Shown here: positions 19,347 through 27,810 of the stretch, piece after piece
Layout: every line of letters starts with the position of its first letter
Numbering within the stretch: the first letter of the stretch is position 1
Assembly: GCF_003938605.1 (NCBI RefSeq)
Contig: NZ_RHWX01000006.1
Span: forward strand, 62,001-126,000
Length of the DNA: 64,000 nucleotides
Reading direction: 5' to 3'
Source: Brevundimonas sp. 357
GTDB taxonomy: Bacteria; Pseudomonadota; Alphaproteobacteria; Caulobacterales; Caulobacteraceae
The notes under the pieces: model-generated
Database searches by the model: none
The model's input: only the letters and a program-made list of their open reading frames with translations
Told to the model about the DNA's origin: nothing
Program-made: the position numbers and the translations under genes

Positions 19347-20558
19347 CTAACCGACAGGTGGGGCGATCACGACCGCTGGCGGCGCTTGTTCCCTGTGGCG
19401 GCGGCGGGATTGACGTGGTTCCGACGGATCAACGCGCCGCTCGAAAGCGCGACCGGCCTGGGCCTCGTTCTCGCCCGCTTGGAACAGGGCGGTCATGTGG
19501 GCCTGGGTGAAGTCCAGGGTGTTGGCCTCGACGTGGTCGGGGATGGCCGCCACCGACAGGGTCAGGCCATAGCGACGGGCGAACTGGGTGACGGCGGTCA
19601 GGTCGGAGCGCTGCAGGGCCTTCATCATGGTGTCGAAGCTGCGGGCGGCGATGCTGATGGCCGAGATGCGCGAGACCTCGAAACGCGGATCCCACTTGCC
19701 GTTGACCACGACCCAGATGCGGGCGTCGCCCAGGGGGCGGGCGTCGGGCGTCTCCAGCAGCAGGGCCTGGGGCACGACCAGGAAGCTGGAGACCGTGCCG
19801 CCGTCGACGTGCAGTTCCTGAATGCGGCGGCCCTGATGCTCGACGTCCAGCAGGACGGGCGGGAAGGCGCCGGGGATGCTGGCCGAGGCGATCAGCACAT
19901 TGACGAACAGCAGGCGCGAGGCCGGGTCGGTGCGCTGGGCGATGGCGCCCATGTCCCAGACGACCTGGGTCTGGGTGTCCAGGCTGGTGGTCGAGACATA
20001 GAGGCGGCGGCCCTTGCGGTGCTCCTCGGCGATGGCCGCCAGCAGCTCGGGCGAGATGTTGTTCAGCACCAGATTGGTCAGGGGCTCGGGCTTGAAGACG
20101 CCGGGCAGCATCAGGGCCAGCACGCCGCGCGACTTCAGCAGGTCATCGGTCTGGCCGCTGGTGTAGGCGTGCTCCAGCGCCGGATCGAAGCGCGGGCCTG
20201 CGAAGACGAAGGGGGCGATCAGGGCGCCGGTCGAAACGCCCGTCACCACCTCGAACTGGGGCCGGTTTCCGGCCTGGCTCCAGCCGACCATGACGCCCGC
20301 GCCATAGGCGCCGTTGGCTCCGCCGCCGGACAGGGCCAGGATGTCGAAGGTTCCATCGCGGGTGGCGTTCTGGGTGTTGACCGTCTCGCGCACGAAGCGG
20401 TCGCGGGCCTCGGGGGTCAGGAAGTCGTAGCGCCAGGGCGGGCTGGCGGCGGCCAGATCGGCGGCGTCGAAGGCCGGGCGCGGAATGGTCTGGCAGGCGC
20501 CGAGGGTCAGGAAGACGGCGGGCAGCAGCAACAGAACAAGCAGACGAAATCGGCGCAT
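19347..20558 (-). CDS. Patatin-like phospholipase, predicted lipoprotein
   Basis: 403 residues. A lipoprotein signal is visible: a hydrophobic stretch ending in the lipobox LGAC, with the lipidated cysteine at position 22. The patatin domain has the oxyanion motif GGGANGAYGAG (78-88), the nucleophile in GVSTG (serine 109) and the partner aspartate in VDGG (Asp 252). This is the Ser-Asp dyad of lipid acyl hydrolases. It probably acts on phospholipids in the periplasm or outer membrane. The C-terminal tail is rich in Arg and Pro. It diverges from dnaG. Confidence 0.9.
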   Translation of the reverse strand: MRRFRLLVLLLLPAVFLTLGACQTIPRPAFDAADLAAASPPWRYDFLTPEARDRFVRETVNTQNATRDGTFDILALSGGGANGAYGAGVMVGWSQAGNRPQFEVVTGVSTGALIAPFVFAGPRFDPALEHAYTSGQTDDLLKSRGVLALMLPGVFKPEPLTNLVLNNISPELLAAIAEEHRKGRRLYVSTTSLDTQTQVVWDMGAIAQRTDPASRLLFVNVLIASASIPGAFPPVLLDVEHQGRRIQELHVDGGTVSSFLVVPQALLLETPDARPLGDARIWVVVNGKWDPRFEVSRISAISIAARSFDTMMKALQRSDLTAVTQFARRYGLTLSVAAIPDHVEANTLDFTQAHMTALFQAGENEAQAGRAFERRVDPSEPRQSRRRHREQAPPAVVIAPPVG

Positions 20559-20627
20559 GATCGCAAGGGCTCCGGCAGGGCTGGAACGACTTAAAGCGCA
20601 GTCGTGCGACAGAAGGAAGTCAGGCGG

Positions 20628-20648
20628 TTGTCCACGGACTTATCCCCA
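20628..20648. promoter_or_regulatory. Possible DnaA-box pair upstream of dnaG
   Basis: TTGTCCACG (20628-20636) and TTATCCCCA (20640-20648) lie in the same direction twelve bases apart, about 85 bases before the dnaG start. The DnaA consensus is TTATCCACA, so they carry two mismatches and one mismatch. They sit in the divergent gap shared with the patatin gene. Confidence 0.3.
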
Positions 20649-20731
20649 GGCGGTGTTTTGGTCGGGGGCCGTCGTCGCGGCGAGCGGGCGAGGGCTGGCC
20701 TTTGCCCGCCATCGGACGGCATAGGTCAGGC

Positions 20732-22612
20732 GTGCGATTTGACGAACGGTTCATCGAGGAGTTGAAGGCCCGCCTTCGGCCGTCCGACATCATCGGGCGG
20801 ACGGTGAAGCTCAAGCGTCAGGGACGCGAGTTCGTCGGCCTGAGCCCCTTCTCGAAGGAGAAGTCGCCCAGCTTCTTCGTCAATGACGACAAGGGCTTCT
20901 TCCACGACTTCAGCTCGGGCAAGCACGGCGACGTCATCAGCTTCCTGCAGGAGACGGAGCGGCTCAGCTTCGTCGAGGCGGTCAGCCGCCTGGCGGGCGA
21001 GGCGGGCATGCAGTTGCCCGCCGAAGACCCCCAGGCCGCCGAGCGCGAGCAGAAGCGTCAGGGCCTGGCCGACTGGATGGACCTGTCCCAGAAGTGGTTC
21101 GCCGCCAATCTGCGCCGCAGCGTCGGCAAGGCGGCGCGCGAGTATCTGGAAAAGCGCGGCCTGCCCGAGGACCAGTGGGAGCGCTTCGGCCTGGGTTATG
21201 CGCCCAACGACCGCGAGGGTCTGAAGCAGGCGCTGGTCCAGCGCGGGGCGCGGCCGGGCGATCTGGTCGAGGCGGGGATGCTGATCGCGCCGGAAGGCGG
21301 GGGTCAGCCCTATGACCGCTTCCGTGACCGGCTGATGTTCCCGATCCTGGACGCGCGCGGGCGCATCGTCAGCTTCGGCGGCCGGGCGATGAACCCGGAC
21401 GACCGGGCGAAGTATCTGAACGGGCCGGAGACCTCGCTGTTTCACAAGGGGGCGACCCTGTACGGCCTGCCGGAAGCGCGGCGGATCATGGGCGCCGAGA
21501 GCCGGGGCGAGCAGGGCATCATCGTCGTCGAAGGCTATATGGATGTCATCGCCTGCCACCGGGCGGGCCTGCCTGCGGTCGCGCCGATGGGCACGGCCCT
21601 GACCGAGGAGCAGATGGAGCGTCTGTGGCGCGTGTCAGCCGAGCCGGTGCTGAGTTTCGACGGCGACGCGGCGGGCCTGCGGGCCGCCTATCGATCGATC
21701 GAGCGGGCGCTGCCGCTGCTGAAGCCGGGCAAGTCGTTCCGCTTCGCCCTGCTGGAGGGCGGGCAGGATCCGGACGACATTCTGCGCGATCGCGGGGCGC
21801 CCGCCCTGCGTCAGGCGATGGCGACGACCCGGCCCTTCGCCGAGGTGCTGTTCCGCCGCGAGGTCGAGGCCGAACCGCTCGACACGCCCGAGCGCAAGGC
21901 GGGGCTGAAGGGGCGTCTGCGTCAGGCGGCCAACGCCGTGCAGGACAAGGATCTGGCCGAGCAATACAGGCGCGACCTGTTCGACCGCTTCGACGCCCTG
22001 TTCCCGCGTCAGCAACAGCAGCGGCCGCCGCAGTCGGGCGGACGGCCGGGGCCGGGCGGGCGCTGGCGCGGTCCGCCGCCCTTGCAGGGGCAGACGGTGG
22101 AGGGGGCGCAGGCCATGCAGGCGCTGTTCCGCTCGGTCGAGCCGATCGCCGCCGCCCTGGCCCACGGCGCCATCGACGACCCGGAGCGGCTGGACGATCA
22201 CATGGAGGCGGTGGCGCGCTACGGCTTCGGCGATCCGGCCCTGGACGGGCTGGCCCAGGAACTGGTTCGATTGCGTTTCTCGGGTCGGACCCTTGACTCC
22301 GCCGCCCTGCGCCGCCATCTGGCCCAATCGGGTCATGATGCCTTGATGCACGAGGTCGAGAAGGCGGCGGCGAAGTCCGGCGCGCCATTCCTGGCTGCAG
22401 ACAAGCCCCTCGGCGAGGCGAGGATCCGGTGGTCGCAAGCGTTCGACGCTCTGACCCGCGCAGCGGCGTTGGACGAGGCGCTGGCTTCAGCGAAGTCGGA
22501 GGCTCATCGGGCCTTCGATAACTCGGCTTTCGCTCTGGTGAAGGCTGAGCGCGATGCCCTGCGGCGAGCCATCAAGACCGGAACGATTTGGGAAGACTCG
22601 GCTTCTTCGTAA
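20732..22612 (+). CDS. dnaG: DNA primase
   Basis: 626 residues from a GTG at 20732, chosen because it begins MRFDERFIEELKARLRPSDI as other primases do. It makes RNA primers at the replication fork. The N-terminal region aligns with the CHC2 zinc-binding domain (GREFVGLSPFSKEKSPSF, then FFHDFSSGKHGDVISFL), but the expected cysteines and histidine are replaced. The TOPRIM catalytic core is intact: IIVVEGYMDVIACHRAG and LSFDGDAAGLRAAY. The C-terminal DnaB-interacting helices are present but divergent. It is followed by rpoD, keeping the macromolecular-synthesis gene pair. Confidence 0.96.
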   Translation: MRFDERFIEELKARLRPSDIIGRTVKLKRQGREFVGLSPFSKEKSPSFFVNDDKGFFHDFSSGKHGDVISFLQETERLSFVEAVSRLAGEAGMQLPAEDPQAAEREQKRQGLADWMDLSQKWFAANLRRSVGKAAREYLEKRGLPEDQWERFGLGYAPNDREGLKQALVQRGARPGDLVEAGMLIAPEGGGQPYDRFRDRLMFPILDARGRIVSFGGRAMNPDDRAKYLNGPETSLFHKGATLYGLPEARRIMGAESRGEQGIIVVEGYMDVIACHRAGLPAVAPMGTALTEEQMERLWRVSAEPVLSFDGDAAGLRAAYRSIERALPLLKPGKSFRFALLEGGQDPDDILRDRGAPALRQAMATTRPFAEVLFRREVEAEPLDTPERKAGLKGRLRQAANAVQDKDLAEQYRRDLFDRFDALFPRQQQQRPPQSGGRPGPGGRWRGPPPLQGQTVEGAQAMQALFRSVEPIAAALAHGAIDDPERLDDHMEAVARYGFGDPALDGLAQELVRLRFSGRTLDSAALRRHLAQSGHDALMHEVEKAAAKSGAPFLAADKPLGEARIRWSQAFDALTRAAALDEALASAKSEAHRAFDNSAFALVKAERDALRRAIKTGTIWEDSASS

Positions 22613-22687
22613 CCAACGAAGTCGTCGGGCGTTGTATTTTCGCCGCAGGGGACTGATCACCCCCGGCCGGCCGTGGAGACAGACTGA

Positions 22688-24610
<1,923 letters not shown>

Positions 24611-24628
24611 TTCGGGGGAAATGATTGG

Positions 24629-24661
24629 AAAAGGGCGGCTCCGACGGGGCCGCCCTTTTTT
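24629..24661 (+). terminator. Intrinsic terminator of rpoD
   Basis: AAGGGCGGC (24631-24639) pairs with GCCGCCCTT (24649-24657), leaving a nine-base loop and a T-run to 24661. It lies about 20 bases past the rpoD stop. Confidence 0.9.
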
Positions 24662-24722
24662 ATGGCTGTCTTCACGTGAAGTGTCGGCGAACGAGCGATC
24701 CCACGCGCGTTGTTTCTTCTGC

Positions 24723-24843
24723 GCGTCATCCTCGCCCTTGTGGCGAGGATCCAGAACCTCGACGTGCGCCTTGGTCTAAGCGGATCGTTCAAAACGGCTT
24801 CGGCTGCGTGTCTGGATCCTCGCCACAAGGGCGAGGATGACGC
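24723..24843. repeat. 33-bp perfect inverted repeat, each arm itself a hairpin
   Basis: The arms at 24723-24755 and 24811-24843 are exact reverse complements, separated by 55 bases. Inside each arm ATCCTCGCC and GGCGAGGAT form a 9-bp hairpin around a five-base loop. This is a BIME-like paired repeat. It occupies most of the 330-bp gene-free stretch 24611-24940 between rpoD and the DUF1428 gene, together with the rpoD terminator and a C-run/G-run hairpin at 24905-24928. I see no gene there. Confidence 0.8.
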
Positions 24844-24904
24844 AGTTGTAAGCGAGGACGCCAACACTCAACGTGAATTCAGCCTTTTTTATTGACGCGG
24901 TCTC

Positions 24905-24928
24905 CCTTCCCCCATCAAGGGGGAGGGC
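24905..24928 (-). terminator. C-run/G-run hairpin after the DUF1428 gene
   Basis: CCTTCCCCC and GGGGGAGG can pair around ATCAA with one bulged base. It lies just past the minus-strand DUF1428 gene. No U-tract is visible, so a terminator role is uncertain; it may be another dispersed repeat. Confidence 0.35.
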
Positions 24929-24940
24929 TTTGGGGCCGCC

Positions 24941-25294
24941 TTACTGCTTCTCGTCGAAGACGGTTTCGAAGCCGCCCCACATCATGCGCTTGCCGTCGAA
25001 GGGCATGTCCATGTTCGCCATGGCGGGGTCGTCCTGCATCTTGGCCCAGGCGTCGTCGGCGGTCTTCTTGTCGGGCCAGATCAGCCAGGAGAAGACGACG
25101 ACCTCGCCGTCCTCCAGCTTCACCGACATGGGGAAGCTGGTGACCTTGCCGTCGGGCACGTCCACGCCCCAGTTCTCGACATGGGCCAGGGCGCCGTAGC
25201 CCTTGAACAGCGGCCAGGCGACGCGGGCGGACTCGATGTAGCGGTCCTTGTTCTCGGTCTTCACGGGGGTCAGGAAGCCGGTGATGTAGCTCAT
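24941..25294 (-). CDS. DUF1428 family protein
   Basis: 117 residues, the full length of this small family. It opens MSYITGFLTPVKTENKDRYI and has the conserved middle SWLIWPDKKTADDAWAKM and the end DGKRMMWGGFETVF. It is a predicted dimeric alpha-beta barrel (ferredoxin-like fold) with no established reaction. It is the last gene of the VOC-SRPBCC-VOC run, 138 bases after the previous gene, and may be co-transcribed or separately expressed. Confidence 0.92.
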   Translation of the reverse strand: MSYITGFLTPVKTENKDRYIESARVAWPLFKGYGALAHVENWGVDVPDGKVTSFPMSVKLEDGEVVVFSWLIWPDKKTADDAWAKMQDDPAMANMDMPFDGKRMMWGGFETVFDEKQ

Positions 25295-25432
25295 CTTGTT
25301 CTCCTTCGGAGGTTGGCCCCAATCGCTCGCCGCGCGGCGGCTCGCTGTTTGAGGGGGCAGGGCGGATCGTCGGGGCGGGCGGGGTCGTCGTCTTGGTCGA
25401 AAGCGACAGATCGAAAGGCTTAGCTTCTTGGC

Positions 25433-25924
25433 CTACCCGATCCTGTCAGCAGCGGCCTCAATGGCGGCGATGTCGATCTTGTGCATCGTCATCATGGCCT
25501 CGAAGGCGGCCTTGGCGCGGGCCGGGTCGGGGTCGTCATAGAAGGCCATCAGGCGGCGCGGGGTGATCTGCCAGTTCACGCCCCAGCGGTCCTTGCACCA
25601 GCCGCAGGCGCTCTCGGCCCCGCCGTTTCCGACGATGGCGTCCCACAGGCGGTCGGTCTCGGCCTGGTCGTCGGTCATGATCATGAACGACACGGCCTCG
25701 GTCTGGGGAAAGTTCGGACCGCCGTTCAAGCCGACGTAGCGGCGCCCGGCCAGGGTGAACTCGACCACCAGTTCGGACCCTTCGGGGCTGGACGGATTGT
25801 CGGCGGGGCTGGCGACGACGCGCTCGATGCGGCTGTCGGGTAGGCCCAGCGAAACGTAGAACTCGGCCGCCTTCTTCGCCTGGCCGAGGTCGTACCAGAT
25901 ACAGGGAATGATCTTGTCGCTCAT
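25433..25924 (-). CDS. VOC family protein (PhnB-like)
   Basis: 163 residues. The opening IIPCIWYDLGQAKKAAEFYV and the core TEAVSFMIMTDDQAETDRLW, then GWCKDRWGVNWQITPRRL, match the PhnB / 3-demethylubiquinone methyltransferase-like branch of the vicinal oxygen chelate superfamily. Such proteins bind a metal and handle small substrates, but many have unknown reactions. The start overlaps the stop of the SRPBCC gene by four bases (ATGA), showing translational coupling. Confidence 0.88.
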   Translation of the reverse strand: MSDKIIPCIWYDLGQAKKAAEFYVSLGLPDSRIERVVASPADNPSSPEGSELVVEFTLAGRRYVGLNGGPNFPQTEAVSFMIMTDDQAETDRLWDAIVGNGGAESACGWCKDRWGVNWQITPRRLMAFYDDPDPARAKAAFEAMMTMHKIDIAAIEAAADRIG

Positions 25925-26397
25925 GGCGCGTTCTCCTGCGGGGTGAGGTTTTCGGCGACCTGGGCCAGTTGGTCTGCGGCGGCGCCCCAGCCGGGCTCGA
26001 AACCCATGTCGCGGTGGGCCTGCATGGCCTTTTCGTCCCAGTGGCGGGCGCGGGCGGTGTAGCGCGTGCCGTCGCCTTCGGGCTCGAAGGTGTCGATGCG
26101 GACGAAGTTCATCTCGCCCGGCTGCGGGATCCAGCCTTCGGTGAAGGCGCCGGTCGTCACCAGGCGGCGGCCCGGTTCGACCTCCAGCACCACGCCGCGA
26201 TACTCATGCCGCTCGCCCTCGGGCGACTGCATGACGACGTCGGCGCGGCCGCCGGGGCGCAGGTCATGGTCGACCGACACCGTGCTCCACGGGCGCGGGG
26301 TGAACCATTCGGTCCCGTGTCGGGTCCAGGCTCGCCACACCGTCTCGGGCGGGGCCTTGATGAAGCGGCTGACGCTGAGTTCGTAGAGGTCGCTCAT
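25921..26397 (-). CDS. SRPBCC family protein (AHSA1-like)
   Basis: 158 residues. The opening LSVSRFIKAPPETVWRAWT and the segments TPRPWSTVSVDHDLRPGG and the late HRDMGFEPGWGAAADQLAQV are typical of the activator-of-Hsp90-ATPase-like START-fold family. The fold encloses a hydrophobic ligand pocket; the ligand is unknown. It lies three bases after the upstream VOC gene and overlaps the downstream one, so all three form one operon. Confidence 0.88.
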   Translation of the reverse strand: MSDLYELSVSRFIKAPPETVWRAWTRHGTEWFTPRPWSTVSVDHDLRPGGRADVVMQSPEGERHEYRGVVLEVEPGRRLVTTGAFTEGWIPQPGEMNFVRIDTFEPEGDGTRYTARARHWDEKAMQAHRDMGFEPGWGAAADQLAQVAENLTPQENAP

Positions 26398-26400
26398 GAC

Positions 26401-26844
26401 TCAGCCCCCGCCGACCTGAGAGGCGAAGGCTTCCGGCCCCTGGGCGGCGGCTTCCGGGTCCATCCACATGATCTCCCAGATGTGGCCGTCGGGGTCGGCG
26501 TAGCTGCGGCCGTACATGAAGCCGTAGTCCTGCCTGGCGTTGGGATCGGCCTGGCCGCCGGCGGCTGCGGCGCGATCGACCACGGCGTCGACGCCGTCGC
26601 GGCTGTCCTCCGACACGCAGATCAGCACCTGGGCCGTCTTGTGCGCGTCCGGAATGGCGCGGTCGGTGAAGGTCGCCCACTTCTCATGCGTCAGCAGCAT
26701 GGCGTGGATGGTGTCGGAAAAAACCATGCAGGCCGCCGTCTCGTCCGAGAACAGTGGGTTCAGGGTCGCCCCGACCGTCTCATAGAAGGCGACGGAGCGC
26801 GGCAGGTCAACGACCGGCAGGTTGATGAAGATCAGCTTGGGCAT
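26401..26844 (-). CDS. VOC family protein (glyoxalase-like)
   Basis: 147 residues. The opening MPKLIFINLPVVDLPRSVAF and the closing YADPDGHIWEIMWMDPEA show the paired beta-alpha-beta-beta-beta modules of the glyoxalase/bleomycin resistance fold, including the metal-ligand region near the C-terminus. The substrate is unknown. It is the first gene of a minus-strand operon and is divergent from the HxlR-type regulator 93 bases away, which probably controls it. Confidence 0.88.
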   Translation of the reverse strand: MPKLIFINLPVVDLPRSVAFYETVGATLNPLFSDETAACMVFSDTIHAMLLTHEKWATFTDRAIPDAHKTAQVLICVSEDSRDGVDAVVDRAAAAGGQADPNARQDYGFMYGRSYADPDGHIWEIMWMDPEAAAQGPEAFASQVGGG

Positions 26845-26916
26845 CGGCGGTGGTCCTCCCTTGCGCGGCCCTCCCTCCCCGGACGGCCTGCCCTATGATG
26901 TTGGTCGTTCTGCGCC

Positions 26917-26935
26917 TTGATGTTATGTTAGTCAA
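26917..26935. promoter_or_regulatory. Operator-like repeat in the divergent VOC/HxlR promoter
   Basis: TTGA-N11-TCAA (26917-26935) lies in the only AT-rich part of the 93-bp divergent gap and ends two bases before the regulator ATG. On the minus strand the same stretch supplies a TTGACT that could serve as a -35 element for the VOC operon. Binding by the adjacent HxlR protein is an inference from position. Confidence 0.4.
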
Positions 26936-26937
26936 CC

Positions 26938-27627
26938 ATGAAGTTAGAAAAAGTAACTACTAAGTCCGAATCCCGATCCCGGCGCTATCACGACGCCTGC
27001 GGGGCGGCGCACGGGCTGGACCTGGTGGGCGAGCGGTGGGCCTTGCTGGTCATCAGAGAACTCATGATGGGGCCGCGGCGTTTCAGCGACCTGCGAAAAG
27101 ACCTGTGCGGCCTGTCGGCCAATGTGCTGACCCAGCGGCTGGAGGGGCTGGAGGCCTCGGGCGTGGTCCGGCGCCGCAAGCTGCCGCCGCCCGCCTCGGT
27201 CCAGGTCTATGAGCTGACCGACTGGGGCTATGAGATCGAGCCGGTCTTCATGGTGCTGGGCCGCTGGGCCGCGCGCTCGCCCCAGCACGACCCGACCCTG
27301 CCGATCAGCGCCGTCTCCATCATGCAGTCGTTCAAGACCATGTTCGATCCCGCCCGCGCGCAGGGCGCCGAGATGCGGCTGGGCTTTGTTCTGGGCGAGG
27401 ACCGGATGGTCGTAAGCGTGGCGGGCGGCGCTATCGACGCCGTGCGCGGCGAGGTCGAGGGCTGCGACGTCGTGGTGCGCGCCCCGGCCCAGGTCGTGGC
27501 CGCCGCCGTCTACGGCAAGGTTCCGCTGGAGGCGCTGGAAGGCGAGGGGGCGATGACGATCGAGGGCGATCGGGCGACGTTCGCGCGGTTCGTCGACTTC
27601 TTCCACCTGCCGGAAAAGGCGGGGTGA
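26938..27627 (+). CDS. HxlR-type winged-helix regulator with C-terminal extension
   Basis: 229 residues, longer than the usual 110-130 for the family. The N-terminal part is a HxlR winged helix (ACGAAHGLDLVGERWALLVI, then MMGPRRFSDLRKDL and LSANVLTQRLEGLEASGVV). The extra C-terminal 100 residues resemble a small SCP2-like ligand-binding domain (MTIEGDRATFARFVDFF). Cys21 and Cys57 are 36 residues apart; in Bacillus HypR, Cys14 and Cys49 form the redox-sensing disulfide, so a similar switch is possible. It is divergent from the VOC/SRPBCC operon. The start is almost leaderless with respect to the AT-rich promoter. Confidence 0.85.
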   Translation: MKLEKVTTKSESRSRRYHDACGAAHGLDLVGERWALLVIRELMMGPRRFSDLRKDLCGLSANVLTQRLEGLEASGVVRRRKLPPPASVQVYELTDWGYEIEPVFMVLGRWAARSPQHDPTLPISAVSIMQSFKTMFDPARAQGAEMRLGFVLGEDRMVVSVAGGAIDAVRGEVEGCDVVVRAPAQVVAAAVYGKVPLEALEGEGAMTIEGDRATFARFVDFFHLPEKAG

Positions 27628-27736
27628 GGCGAGGGACGGGCCGGGTGAAGCGGCGCGCGCGAAGGGCTGTCGGCGAACGCCGGGCTATTTCGCCCCACCG
27701 CCGCCGTTATTCGTGTATAGGGAGCGCCTTCCCCGA

Positions 27737-27767
27737 CGCCCGGCAGGCTGCGACGCCTCGCCGGGCG
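27737..27767 (+). promoter_or_regulatory. Strong hairpin in the RNA helicase leader
   Basis: CGCCCGGCAGGC (27737-27748), a six-base loop, then GCCT, one bulged C and GCCGGGCG form a 12-bp stem. It lies 43 bases before the helicase ATG. There is no T-run, so it is a leader structure rather than a terminator. Helicase autoregulation or temperature sensing is conceivable but not shown. Confidence 0.5.
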
Positions 27768-27810
27768 CGGCCGTTTGACGGTCGCCTCGCATCTGAACTC
27801 CAGGCCTTTC

